Shown here piece by piece: positions 44,076 to 54,774 of a stretch of 54,774 nucleotides of DNA; within the stretch, counting starts at the first letter, position 1, and each line of letters begins with the position of its first letter. A program made the translations under genes and the position numbers. This DNA is from Actinomortierella ambigua (lineage: Eukaryota > Mortierellomycota > Mortierellomycetes > Mortierellales > Mortierellaceae). The DNA lies in contig JAAAJB010000190.1 in the NCBI GenBank assembly GCA_016098155.1, positions 847 through 55,620 of the forward strand, given 5' to 3'. The notes below the pieces were generated by a model. That model was not told the DNA's origin and searched no databases. It saw only the letters and a program-made list of their open reading frames with translations.

Positions 44076-45736
44076 TTACATGATGGTCTGGCCAGAGATG
44101 AAGAACCACTTATCGATCGAGGGGTCGATGGGGGCAGGGGCCTTGGCAGTGTTGGCAGGAACATTCTTGACGACTTCGTCGTCATTGGAGACCTTGTAGG
44201 GCGAGGCGCCGACGGAGGTGTTGTAACTATAGGGTTGGAATTCGAAGAAGAAGAAGAAAAAAAAACAAGACGTGAGCAATTGGGGAAGTTCATGTCGCGC
44301 GCGATGCCTCACCAACGATAAAGGACAGAACAGTGAATCGTTTTTGCGTGTCACACCAACAGGAAGCTGGCAAAAAAAAAAAAAAAAAAAATTGGGCGTC
44401 CAGGGGGTGGGAGAGAAAGTGGCCTAATTGTCCAGCATGCCGATTCAAAACAAGAGGTTGACAAAACTTACACCTGGATATCGTAGGCCTCGGACTTGGA
44501 GGGGATCTCACCCGAGATGAGACGCTTCCAGGCCACATGGGTCTCGTGGATAACCTCGGTAGCGTACTTCTTGTTCTTGGCCTCACCAGAGAAGGCAAAC
44601 TGGTTCTCGGGCTTGCCATCGGGGATCTTGTAGATGCGGAACCACTCGTTGGTGGCGCGGATGAAGCCAGGCAGGTGGCGCTCAACATCCTCAATGTCGT
44701 TCAGCTTGCTGGCCAAGGGGTCGTGGATGTCCACGACAATGACCTTCCAGTCGGTCTCGCCCTCGTCAAGAAGAGCCATGACACCGAGGACCTTGACCTG
44801 CTTGATCTGGCCAACGTAGCCGACCTGCTCACCAATCTCGCACACGTCGAGAGGGTCGTTGTCGCCACGGGCCTTGGTCTCGGGGTGCACCTGGGTGGGA
44901 TCCTCCCAGGTCTAAAATAAAAAATGTTGTTTTCCAATTATATAACAACGGAAAATACAAATTGAGTTTCCGATTCGTCCATTTGAGAGGTCGACCACGA
45001 CGACACTACCAACACATCTCCGTCCCCCTTTTTGCACGAGCCTATTCTTCTTCTTCTTCTTTGTGTCGTGGACGAAGAAAAAAAAACACCAATTGATCAA
45101 GCTCATTCTCGCATACCTGGGGGAAGGCACCATAGTTCCAGATGTAGCCGTGGTGGGGGAAGCAGTTGCGGACAAAGCGGAGCTTGCCCTTCTTGACGTC
45201 CTGCTTGATGGGGTTGAAAGGCTCATCCTTGGAGATCTGTGTGTGTTTTTTTTTATTCATGTGATCGTATGAAGGGAGGGGGCGTGGGAAGCAGTTGAGG
45301 ATCAGTTGTTCTTGTGGTTCTCAAGTCAGCATCGGGTTCGTTCACGACCATCCAAAAAAAAAAAAGAAGCACAAAAAGAAAACTCACCTCCAGCTTGGCG
45401 TTGGTCCAGCGGGGGACCTCAACGATCATGTTGAAGATGGTCTTGTCCTCGTTGGCGTACAGAGGAACATCGTGGAAGGCAGAGACGGGAACACCGTTCT
45501 TCTCTAGAAAGAGGATGTGGGACGAGAATGAACCGGATCAGCATCTGATCCACCAAAGAAAAAAAGCCAGAGCACAACAATGGCGAGACTGACAGGCAAT
45601 GAAGAGTGCCCCCAATCACCATCAGTCGCGTTGCATCAAGAGATGAAGAGATGAAACTTGAATACATACCGATGTAGACGCGGTGCTTGAGGGTGTTGGG
45701 CGAGTCAACAACGCGGGTAGTGTATTCAGACGACAT
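44076..45736 (-). CDS. IPP1: Inorganic pyrophosphatase, soluble
   Basis: Hydrolyses pyrophosphate to phosphate in the cytosol, pulling biosynthetic reactions forward; family I, Mg-dependent. Five minus-strand exons: 45736-45670, 45503-45388, 45236-45117, 44911-44472 and 44226-44076, giving 297 residues (yeast Ipp1 has 287). The signature [11 protein letters not shown] (residues 118-128) carries the three metal-binding aspartates. Other conserved parts are [55 protein letters not shown], and [18 protein letters not shown]. The donor of the last intron is the GTAAGT at 44471, two bases past a competing GT, which keeps the frame (IQVYNTSVG). Codons are strongly C-biased, typical of a highly expressed housekeeping gene. 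Confidence 0.97.
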
Positions 45737-47113
45737 GTCGAAGAGAGTTTTGGAAGCGACGAAACGACGAGCTTGGAGAGCAAAAGGCGTGGGGAAGAGC
45801 GACTTTGGAAGCGTCGAGAGAGGACGAGTTTGGCGACAGAGAAGAAACGCGGAGGTCTTGATCAGCGAAGCCAGGATGGAAATGATGAGATTAGAAAAAA
45901 AAAAAAAGAAGGGAAAAGAAGAGATTGAGTGAGATGAAGGTCAAGAAATACAGAAAAAGAGGAGAGAGAGGGGGGGGGGGCAGTCAAGAAATCGCAAACC
46001 CTATTGATGACCGATGGCATCATTCCCCTGCCGCAACGCCTTATCACTGTTTTTTGTGTTCCTGAGATCTTTGAGGCCGTTGGGGGATTCGGGTCAAGAC
46101 AGATCCCAACGAAACCGAGTGCAGTTAGCAAGTGGAGATCTGCTGAAGTGTGCAAGCATGCGTCAAATCCCTTTCCCCTTTCGATGGCGCGAGCGACTCG
46201 TGCGATCGCGTGAAAAATGTTGCGACTTTATCTCCTTCTCTCTGCCTGTACGACTGTTCCGAGCATTCTTCTACGCAATCACAGTTGCCATCACTTTACT
46301 CACTCGACATGGTGTTTTTTTCTCCTTTCTCTCTTCCTCTCCTGTTTGTTTGGCAATAACGTTTTATTGTAGAACCGCTTCCCTCTTGGTAGATGAAGCC
46401 TCGGGAAAAGAACAAAGGGAGGGAATGACATGTCATATCACCATTATTGAAAGGTACAAAAAAGAACACAAAAGGGTCCAACACCAAGAAGAGGCTGTGA
46501 CGCGTACTCCTGCTGCAATCTGTCCAGCGCCTATCATTCGTCCAGACTCTGTAACGGTCCAAAAATCTACTCGTCGTTGGATTGCCTGCTGATATATGAT
46601 ACATGGTTGGAAAAAAAATCGAGATTGAAAAAAAGAATCATACTCCCCGCCAGTTCAACATGAAGACTTTTTGTTATAGCCTCGTTCCCCACTTCATACG
46701 AAACCAGGAAAACAGTGTGTTCTGGTTGTCCAATTGATCCACAAATTCAAACGTATCCTGTTATGTCCATGGTCGTTCTGGGAAGGGTGGGGGGAGGGGG
46801 AGGAGGAGGAAAGAGAAAAGTCGCATGTCCATCTCCTTGTCCAGTCAGTCACTTCGTCTCCCCAACAGTAAAAAAAAAAAAAAAGCCCAAAAAAATACAA
46901 AACGAATGAGAACATCAAAAAGGGTAGCGGTTCCTCTCACTGTCTCTATCTCACCCTCTCTCTTTTTCAAGCGGATGGTGACATGTAAAAAAGATTGACA
47001 AGTCTTGCCTTCCCCCTTTGTCGTTCTCCCTCTCTCTCTTCCTCTTCTTCGTTCTTCGTTCTTCGTTCTTCTTCAATATCATCGTCTTCTCCTTCTCCTT
47101 CTCCTTCTTTTGC
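45737..47113. other. Spacer between IPP1 and the 221-residue gene
   Basis: 1.4 kb between two minus-strand genes: the IPP1 promoter and leader at the left, the neighbour's 3' end at the right. It holds A runs and G-rich tracts (45961-45980, 46778-46812) and pyrimidine repeats near 47030-47110. No recognisable gene or RNA. Confidence 0.55.
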
Positions 47114-48029
47114 TTAGAGCATCATGCCCTGGCCAATCCTGGCATCGGCACTGTAGATGCACGAACTCCAGCGTTGCTCGCGGTACTTTCGAATCTCGTT
47201 GAGAGGCACACGCGCGTATGACGGAATCTCCATCGATCGACCATGGATTGGGACATACTCCTGCTTGCTGTCGACGGGAGCCGAGGACATGGTTGACGCC
47301 GTGGGTGCCGCCCCTGCGGGCATTGCTGAGGGCATGAGTGGTGTGACGGTAGTGATGGAATGTGTGGACGGGCCATCCTCTGCCATGCTGGTATCCATCA
47401 TCATCATGGACATGTTATTCGAGACGAACTGGGCTGGCGACGTCGAGACAGATGGCTGGATCGAGTCTGGAGTCTGGAAACCAAACATACTGGGATGCTG
47501 TTGTTGTTGTTGTTGTTGTTGCGGATGCTGCATGGGTACGGCGCCAGTCTTGGACCAAGGGGAGCCTTGCTGGTTGGGTGTCTGGGGTGCCATGGTGACT
47601 TCCATCGATGAATCAAAGGGTCCGCTCCAAGGATTACGGGTTCGTTTACAATTGGGCTAGATCGAGAACGAAAAACCGTCAGTCTACAAACTCATGATAG
47701 GGGACGAAAGGTAGAATGGGCAAAGGCAGCCTGGAAACACAAAAATGTTCCTTTGTGAAGGGTCTCGAAGAGTTACCTGCATCTCGAACTGTGACTCTCC
47801 GTCGTACTCATTAGAGTCCATCTTGCGTTTGATCGTACCAACGTCGATGTTCAGCATGTTGCCTGCAGGAACGCCAAAGGATAGAGCAAATGGGAAAAAT
47901 TAGAGAAATGAAAGGTCTGCAGTGCTGGGAAGGTAGTACGTGACCAATAGGCGACAACAACAAATGCAAGTCAAATTAGCTTATTTTCGTACCGGTGCCG
48001 TATTCAACATAGTTTCCAGTGGCCTGCAT
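47114..48029 (-). CDS. Unrecognised 221-residue protein
   Basis: Minus-strand exons 48029-47993, 47862-47777 and 47656-47114; the introns are GT..AG with matching phases and the product is 221 residues. I do not recognise the family. Visible features are a short N-terminal segment (ATGNYVEYGTGNMLNIDVGT), a basic cluster with KRK and CKRTR that could be a nuclear-localisation signal, a Gln-rich middle (eight Q from a (TTG)n tract), a Met/Ser/Thr/Pro-rich disordered stretch, and a distinct C-terminus (IPSYARVPLNEIRKYREQRW..CIYSADARIG) that looks conserved in character. It is hydrophilic, with no signal peptide or membrane segment. A long intron in the 5' leader is likely (48188-49169). Nuclear regulatory protein is a guess from composition only. 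Confidence 0.7.
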
Positions 48030-49592
48030 TGTGAGTATGCTCGGGTGGGGGCGGGAGGTGTGAGTGTGTATGGGGGTAGAGGGTGGTTGCTTGGTGTGAG
48101 AGAAGAGATATGCGTGTGTCGAGTGACGGGTGTTAACAGTTTAGAGGGAGAGAGCGAGCGAGCGAGCGACAGAGGGAGTTACTAGGGCTGAAAAGTGGCG
48201 GGGAGAGAGGTCTGAGAACGAAGTAAAAAAAAAAAAAAAAAAAAGTGAGTGAAACGAGTCTTTTTCAATCTGCAAAGAGGATCCACCTCCCTGTGGGAGA
48301 AATGGTTACGGGAGTGAACGTCGCTCTTTTCCTTTGCATAGTTGTTTTTTGCCCTCCCCCCCCTTTTTTTTTTTTGTCTTCTCCCAACCTTCTCATATTG
48401 CAAATGCAACAAGTGAGGTAAGAAGTAAGAACTTGAGCAATTCGTTCCAAAGAGAGGCATCGGGGGGGAAGGGGGAAGGGAAGGGGGAACGGAGGGGCGC
48501 ACAAGAAAGACAAAAGGTCAAATAGAGAGAGAGAGAGAGAGAGGGACAGAGAGAGACAGAGAGAAGGTGCTCTGCAACGGAAGGATAGTAAAGGGAGCAA
48601 ATCTTCAATGGGCCTGTTTCTATGCAAGGGCGCAGAGGCACCCATCGTAATGGTAGGAAAAGTCAAGGGCCCGAGGCCTCGACCATTCTTTTCGGACGTG
48701 TTTGACTAATAGTCAATTGGACTTTGTGCGTCCGCAGTGGTCCGAAGGAGTATGCGCACAAGTCGTGTGGAGCACCAGCGTCATAGCTGAGGGCAGCGAA
48801 TAGCGTTAATGCAATCGAAACTAAGCACAGTCTGATCAGCACAACACGACCGCCACCATCACCACAGATATATCTGTCGCTGATCAGGAGAGAGAGAGAG
48901 AGAAAGAAAGAGAAGAGAGAGGAGGGAGGGGGAAGAATCGAACTGACATGATGCTGCAGAACCAAGTCTAACAAAAAGAACGCAATGGGAGAGGGAGGGG
49001 GCGGCGAGGGCTGCAGTCCAAGGTAAAAAGAGATGAGGCTCAGCCCATGCAGACAGAGGGAAGAGAAGGGAGGGAGGGAGACAGAGGGAGAAGAAGAGGA
49101 GGCGAGGGAGGAGGGAGGAGCGAGCAAGGGAAAAGAGAGGGACGAGTTGAAGAACCGCGGCATTCTTACCTGTAGAGTAGAAGACAATTGGGGGTTTAGG
49201 TAAAGGGAAAGGAGGGGGAGGCCAAAGGGGAAGGGGTACAGGAGAAAGTTGTGGTGGTGGTGGTGGTGTCTGCCTAGGTCTGCACGGAATATTTCTGTGG
49301 TTGGAGGGCAAGGAAAGGGGTGTGTGGGGTTTGCTGAGAAAATAAAAGGTGGAAGAGATGTGAAAGGGAAGCGCAAATTTAAGCAAAAAAAATAGTGTCA
49401 CGTGTACACGGGCACTCGTAACAAGCGAGTGACCCGGGTCGTGCCACCAAATTTGGCTCAGGGTCCGTCCGAGAACCACGGTCATGTCCATAAAAATATC
49501 ACAAAAAAAAGGGCACAATCAGCTCTTTCAAAGAGGTTTATTTGCCTGATGGTTCTGCTAAGGTGGGCAGCACTGTCAACAGTACAAGAAAT
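48030..49592. other. Leader and promoter region of the 221-residue gene
   Basis: 1.56 kb, strongly purine-rich on the plus strand (GA repeats 48523-48545, 48891-48905 and GGGA tracts to 49140). On the minus strand CTACAG followed by GTAAGA at 49169 and TTTTCAG at 48188 would make a 982-base intron in the 5' untranslated region. A CACGTG site is at 49399-49404, next to an inverted repeat CACTCG/CGAGTG (about 49411-49430). The right end contains the RPS23 3' region. No coding gene seen. Confidence 0.5.
49399..49404. promoter_or_regulatory. CACGTG E-box upstream of the 221-residue gene
   Basis: A CACGTG core in TGTCACGTGTACA, about 230 bases upstream of the putative leader-intron donor. Such cores bind bHLH factors (Cbf1-type) in fungi; binding here is inferred. 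Confidence 0.4.
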
Positions 49593-51202
<1,610 letters not shown>

Positions 51203-51282
51203 GGTGAAATAGCGTTGAAAAGAGGGAGACTTCAACCTGCGGGTTCACAACGAATAAATTTGTCTGCCAGACATCGCAACAG

Positions 51283-51288
51283 TCACGT
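51283..51288. promoter_or_regulatory. CACGTG E-box upstream of RPS23
   Basis: A CACGTG core in GTCACGTGAACC, 81 bases upstream of the RPS23 start and inside the 117-base gap to the D2HGDH stop codon. Cbf1-type factors regulate ribosomal-protein genes in some fungi; its use here is inferred. Confidence 0.5.
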
Positions 51289-51319
51289 GAACCAAAAATT
51301 TATTTTTTTTGTGATGTGA

Positions 51320-53639
51320 TCACTGAACGATTTTGTATGGGTTCATGATATTGTTAGGGTCGATCAGCTTCTTGATCTTCTGCATCAAGCCGATCATGGA
51401 GGGCGACTTGGAGTAGTGCAGGTGTGGGGCCTTCATAAGGCCAAGACCATGCTCGGCTGAGATAGAGCCCTGGTTTTCCTCTATGGTTGGATTTATGGGA
51501 ATCCAAAATGATGTGTTAAAAATTGTTGGTATTCGTCGAGTACACACGAAACGAAGGTCAAGAGTGACACGGGGATTGCTCACTTACGGGTCCACTCATA
51601 GACATAGGGCTCAATCAGGTCTTCTACTTGTTTGCTAAAGCCATTGGCTGCAATATTCAAGTGCAGGTTACCTAGATATGCCAATAAGAAACGATGAGTA
51701 CATGATGTCTCCGCGTCGATCGTTCGCAGAGCCAGTGCGCCACAAAATGGTGTGCTTACCATCGCCAATATGGCCATAGCCAATGACGCTTCGGACCGGC
51801 TTATCAGCACCAACAACACCAGCCTTGTTCAGGCGGGCACGCACATCCTCAACCATCTTGTAGAGGACAGGAACGGGCATAGAAATGTCGTATTTGTAAA
51901 CAGCGCCAGCCTTGGAGCAGGCTTCTGGAATGCCCTCACGAATCGCCCACAGGTTCTTGACCTGTGTTTGATCCTGAGCAACCACGCCGTCTTGGACAAC
52001 TTCGTCCTCCAGCAGCTTTTCCAAGAAGGTGTTGAGTTTTTCATCATCGTGGTCCTTGTTGCTGCCACTAGTCTCGATCAGGACGTAGAAAGGATGCATC
52101 GACTCGAGAGGATCCTTCTTTCCAGCGACTAGATGTTCCTTAACAAGCTCGAGACAGCTCTTGTCCCAAAACTCGAATGCTGACAGGATTTCAGAGAGCT
52201 CATTCTTGGAGCGCTTGAACGCGTTCTGAACCTGCTCGAACGAATCCAAGCCCAGCAAAGCAACGTTGACGGCGTTCGAACGCTTGGGTGCCAGGATAGA
52301 CACACCAGTGATGATACCGAGAGAGCCCTCAGATCCAATGAACAATTGCTTCAGATCGTAGCCAGTGTTGTCCTTGCGCAGCGTAGCCAGATTGTCCAGA
52401 ATGGTGCCATCGGGGAGAACCACCTCCAGTCCGAGAACTGTTCCATGAAGAGATCCATAGCGCAACAGTCTCAGACCACCGGCATTTGTGGCAACATTGC
52501 CTCCGATATGACAGCTATGCGAGTAAAAAAAAAAATGGCAGGCATCAGCATCCAATGTAGTGAAAGACATGAAGACTGGAAATCATATGATCCATCATGT
52601 GTGCTACCATACCTTCCTTTAGCACCCAGGTCGAGGGGCATGATATAGCCACGATCGGCAAGATAGTTGTCCAACACCTCGAGGATGCAACCAGCATCGC
52701 ACACCAAGGCGCCAGACACCGAGTCAAAGCTTCGAATATTGTTCATGTTGGCCGTGGAGATGACAATCTCGTCGAAAACGGGAACTCCGCCACCTATTAT
52801 CAGGGGAAGGTAAGAGTGAGCCATACTGAGATGAGGGCAAACCGTGTTTCATGATTGGCGAGATCCGAACACCCTTCCCGTTATCTCGGACATTTTTGCA
52901 TCCCTTCCCATCGCCCATTCCCATTGCCAGGGCCTTCAAAATACATACCCACAAGACCAGTGTTTCCACCTTGAGGGACGACCGCCAACCTAGTACCCAG
53001 AGAAAGGTTCAATAAGAAAGCAACGTCACTCTTAGCAAGGTGCCTTTTCCATCGGTTCTCTCGAGGCAATAAAAGGGAGAGGGGTGGGAGGGAAAAGAGG
53101 AGAGACAACCTACTTTTTCTCATTGCAGTATTTGAGGATCTGGGAGACCTGTTCCGCGGACGTGGGTTTGAGAACCAACTTGGATTGACCACGGTACTTT
53201 AGAAGCCAATCAAGGTTGAATGCTTCGAGATCTTCCTCGTCCTGAGTCAGAGCTGTCGGAGGCAAGATTGATTTGAAAAAGTCGATATCTGCTTGCTCGA
53301 GCTGCAGAGGTCCATGAATTGAAGATACACACAACATACACACCCGGGAGGAAAAAAAAAGCCGAGTAGAAAGATGGGATAAATGAGTGATGTAGCTCAT
53401 ATTTGGCGATAATGTATTCAACAAAGAGTCTTCCTTCGGGTGCGCACCTTTTTGAACGACTCGCTACGCTTCAAGTGAGGAAACTTTTCGGCCGTGAAGG
53501 CCTTTTTAGAACCAGCACCAGCGGCGGCAGCAGCCTTGGGGAAGGTGGAAAAGGCAGCACGGGCTACAGGGGTCCTCGAAGCGTTGAGTGCCTGGCGTGT
53601 CAATGCACGAGCGCCGATGCGAATGGCTGTGGGCAGCAT
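51320..53639 (-). CDS. D2HGDH: D-2-hydroxyglutarate dehydrogenase, mitochondrial
   Basis: FAD enzyme of the VAO/GlcD family that oxidises D-2-hydroxyglutarate to 2-oxoglutarate. Seven minus-strand exons: 53639-53448, 53301-53114, 52989-52949, 52793-52613, 52514-51760, 51671-51588 and 51480-51320, giving 533 residues. The N-terminus (about 35 residues, Arg/Ala/Ser-rich) is an import signal. FAD-binding blocks: [38 protein letters not shown] and [19 protein letters not shown]. Catalytic-domain blocks: [25 protein letters not shown] (metal-binding His), and [13 protein letters not shown] near the end. These agree with animal D2HGDH and yeast Dld2/Dld3 more closely than with D-lactate dehydrogenase Dld1. 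Strict separation from other D-2-hydroxyacid dehydrogenases of this family is not possible by eye. Confidence 0.93.
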
Positions 53640-53920
53640 GGTGTGAGAAAATGGAGAAAGTGTCGTGGTGAACAATTGAGCAACAGGACAAAGTTAAAGT
53701 CGGACAACCGAAAATTTAAGGGTGATCAGGTCATTTGAAAGTCTATCTGGAGTGGGTGAAAGAACTCGGTGGGTATGTTGGTAGGTCGCCGCAAGCGCCC
53801 TCCTGCGTGCGTCCCTTGTCGGTCAGTTTGAGGTGGCAAAAGACCGAGTAACGCTACCATGATGAGAAGTAGAATGGCTGTTCATGGGCTGCTCCCCAGT
53901 GAGGAGCGCTAGAGAATTGC

Positions 53921-54235
53921 TCAGCTCGCTCCAATACGCTCACGAGCCGACTTTGCCCTGCGTTCACGCCCAGCTCGTTCAATGGCATCAACGCCTTGCT
54001 CGCGCGAGCTACTGGCCCCTCCTCCTCCTCCTCCTCCTCCACGAGGTTGTCTCCCACTGGCTGCATTGGCCGGCGTCGGTGGTGGCGGGGCTGGCGTGTG
54101 CTTGCCGATAAGAAGCGCCTCTTTAGACTTGGACTTGCTCGCCTCCTGCTTCTCCAGGTACTCCTCGCGCAGCCTCTCAAACTCGACCAAGTCTTCGTTG
54201 CGTAACTCGATTCTTGTCGGATCGCGTCGCAACAT
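53921..54235 (-). CDS. CDC26: Anaphase-promoting complex subunit Cdc26
   Basis: Small APC/C subunit that threads into and stabilises the TPR protein Cdc16/Apc6; the complex ubiquitinates cyclins and securin. Single-exon frame of 104 residues. The N-terminus MLRRDPTRIELRNEDLVEFE matches the family hallmark MLRR.PTRIEL..DDI.EFE, the part that inserts into the TPR groove. A Pro-rich then Gly-rich low-complexity linker (about 48-75) follows, then SREQ and a basic end with ARERIG, like the family's SREQM..RIG. Human CDC26 has 85 residues, so the linker accounts for the extra length. The start codon is certain because the conserved motif begins at Met1. It lies upstream of D2HGDH on the same strand, 281 bases away. 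Confidence 0.9.
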   Translation of the reverse strand: MLRRDPTRIELRNEDLVEFERLREEYLEKQEASKSKSKEALLIGKHTPAPPPPTPANAASGRQPRGGGGGGGGASSSREQGVDAIERAGRERRAKSARERIGAS

Positions 54236-54580
54236 GCCAATTAAAAATTGTAATTTGTAATCCTGTAGGATTCGTGGTAATCAAGAAACTGCAAATGATG
54301 TCCAGTGGTAGAAATGGGATCTTTCTCCGCTGGAAGGGGGGAGGGGTTTGTTTGACAAACTCCTGGCAGAATTTACTTTGATAGCCTTCTCTGGTTGCCG
54401 GGTTCTCAACATCAACCACAGCGAGAGTATCAGTCTTTGCGAGAACCGTTAGACCGCGAGTCCTCCATGTATTAAAAAAACAAAAAAAGCGGAAGTGCCT
54501 ATCTTCTACGATGACCCGGCCGGGGCGTTATGGCGGCGTAAACTTCCAAAAAAGGAAAACGCCAGCAAAAAGAACGGCTG
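54236..54580. other. Spacer between CDC26 and tRNA-Arg
   Basis: 345 bases holding the CDC26 promoter and leader and the 3' trailer of the minus-strand tRNA. No further feature seen. Confidence 0.6.
54567..54571 (-). terminator. Pol III terminator of tRNA-Arg
   Basis: A TTTTT run on the minus strand 9 bases beyond the tRNA 3' end. Confidence 0.7.
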
Positions 54581-54653
54581 CGACGCCAGCGGGATTCGAA
54601 CCCGCGACCTTCGGTTCCGGAGACCGATGTCGTATCCACTAGACTATGGCGCC
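54581..54653 (-). tRNA. tRNA-Arg (anticodon CCG)
   Basis: A 73-base intronless tRNA on the minus strand. The acceptor stem GGCGCCA/UGGCGUC pairs with one G-U; anticodon stem UCGGU/ACCGA with loop CUCCGGA, so the anticodon is CCG (reads CGG, Arg); T arm GCGGG-UUCGAAU-CCCGC; discriminator G. The B box GGTTCGAATCC is perfect. CCA is not encoded. Confidence 0.96.
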
Positions 54654-54774
54654 AGGCACGTAGCACATTTCCTTATTGGGTGCTGTTCTGTCGTGAACCT
54701 GAGCCCTTTTATGGCACCTAGCTATTTCCTGCCATTTCTAGTATTACCAGGCAGGGATACGTCACCGAACTCAG

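Noticed and set aside
48663..49518. Long minus-strand frames of 219-237 residues
   Set aside because: Made of Ser/Pro/Leu/His low complexity from GA/GGGA repeats, in two overlapping frames; the region is better explained as a leader intron and promoter.

Overview
This window is nuclear DNA of a filamentous, early-diverging fungus. A member of Mucoromycota in the broad sense, probably Mortierellaceae-like, fits best. The evidence is dense short introns with GT..AG ends, two GPI-anchored CotH-type spore-coat paralogs, an augmin (HAUS1) gene that budding and fission yeasts lack, and a methionyl-tRNA synthetase with a C-terminal WHEP domain. The genus is inference. I rebuilt the gene models by hand from conserved protein motifs and splice sites; every multi-exon model given is a multiple of three with compatible intron phases.

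Layout, left to right: nicotinamide riboside kinase (NRK1, +); RNA polymerase II subunit RPB4 (-), divergent from INO80 subunit ARP5 (+); a gene-free spacer; CotH paralog 1 (+), a second spacer, and CotH paralog 2 (+), each with a very long first intron directly after the signal peptide; TFIIE beta subunit TFA2 (-), divergent from mitoribosome/recombination protein MHR1 (+); a three-RRM protein (-); SUMO E2 enzyme UBC9 (-); tRNA-Lys(CTT) (+); glutaryl-CoA dehydrogenase (+); a large UVR-domain coiled-coil protein (+); methionyl-tRNA synthetase MES1 (+); proteasome subunit RPN10 (-), divergent from HAUS1 (+); inorganic pyrophosphatase IPP1 (-); an unrecognised 221-residue protein (-); ribosomal protein uS12/RPS23 (-); D-2-hydroxyglutarate dehydrogenase (-); APC/C subunit CDC26 (-); tRNA-Arg(CCG) (-).

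Most of the window is housekeeping: transcription (RPB4, TFA2, ARP5), translation (MES1, RPS23, two tRNAs, MHR1), ubiquitin/SUMO/proteasome (UBC9, RPN10, CDC26) and mitochondrial or intermediary metabolism (GCDH, D2HGDH, IPP1, NRK1). The lineage-specific part is the CotH block (about 9.2-18.8 kb). I see no transposon, CRISPR array, rRNA or operon, and no clear new multi-gene system. The most unusual points are the paired CotH genes with conserved long introns, augmin in a fungus, the MetRS-WHEP architecture, two GC-AG introns, a recurrent TACTGTAC palindrome in spacers, and two proteins of unknown role.
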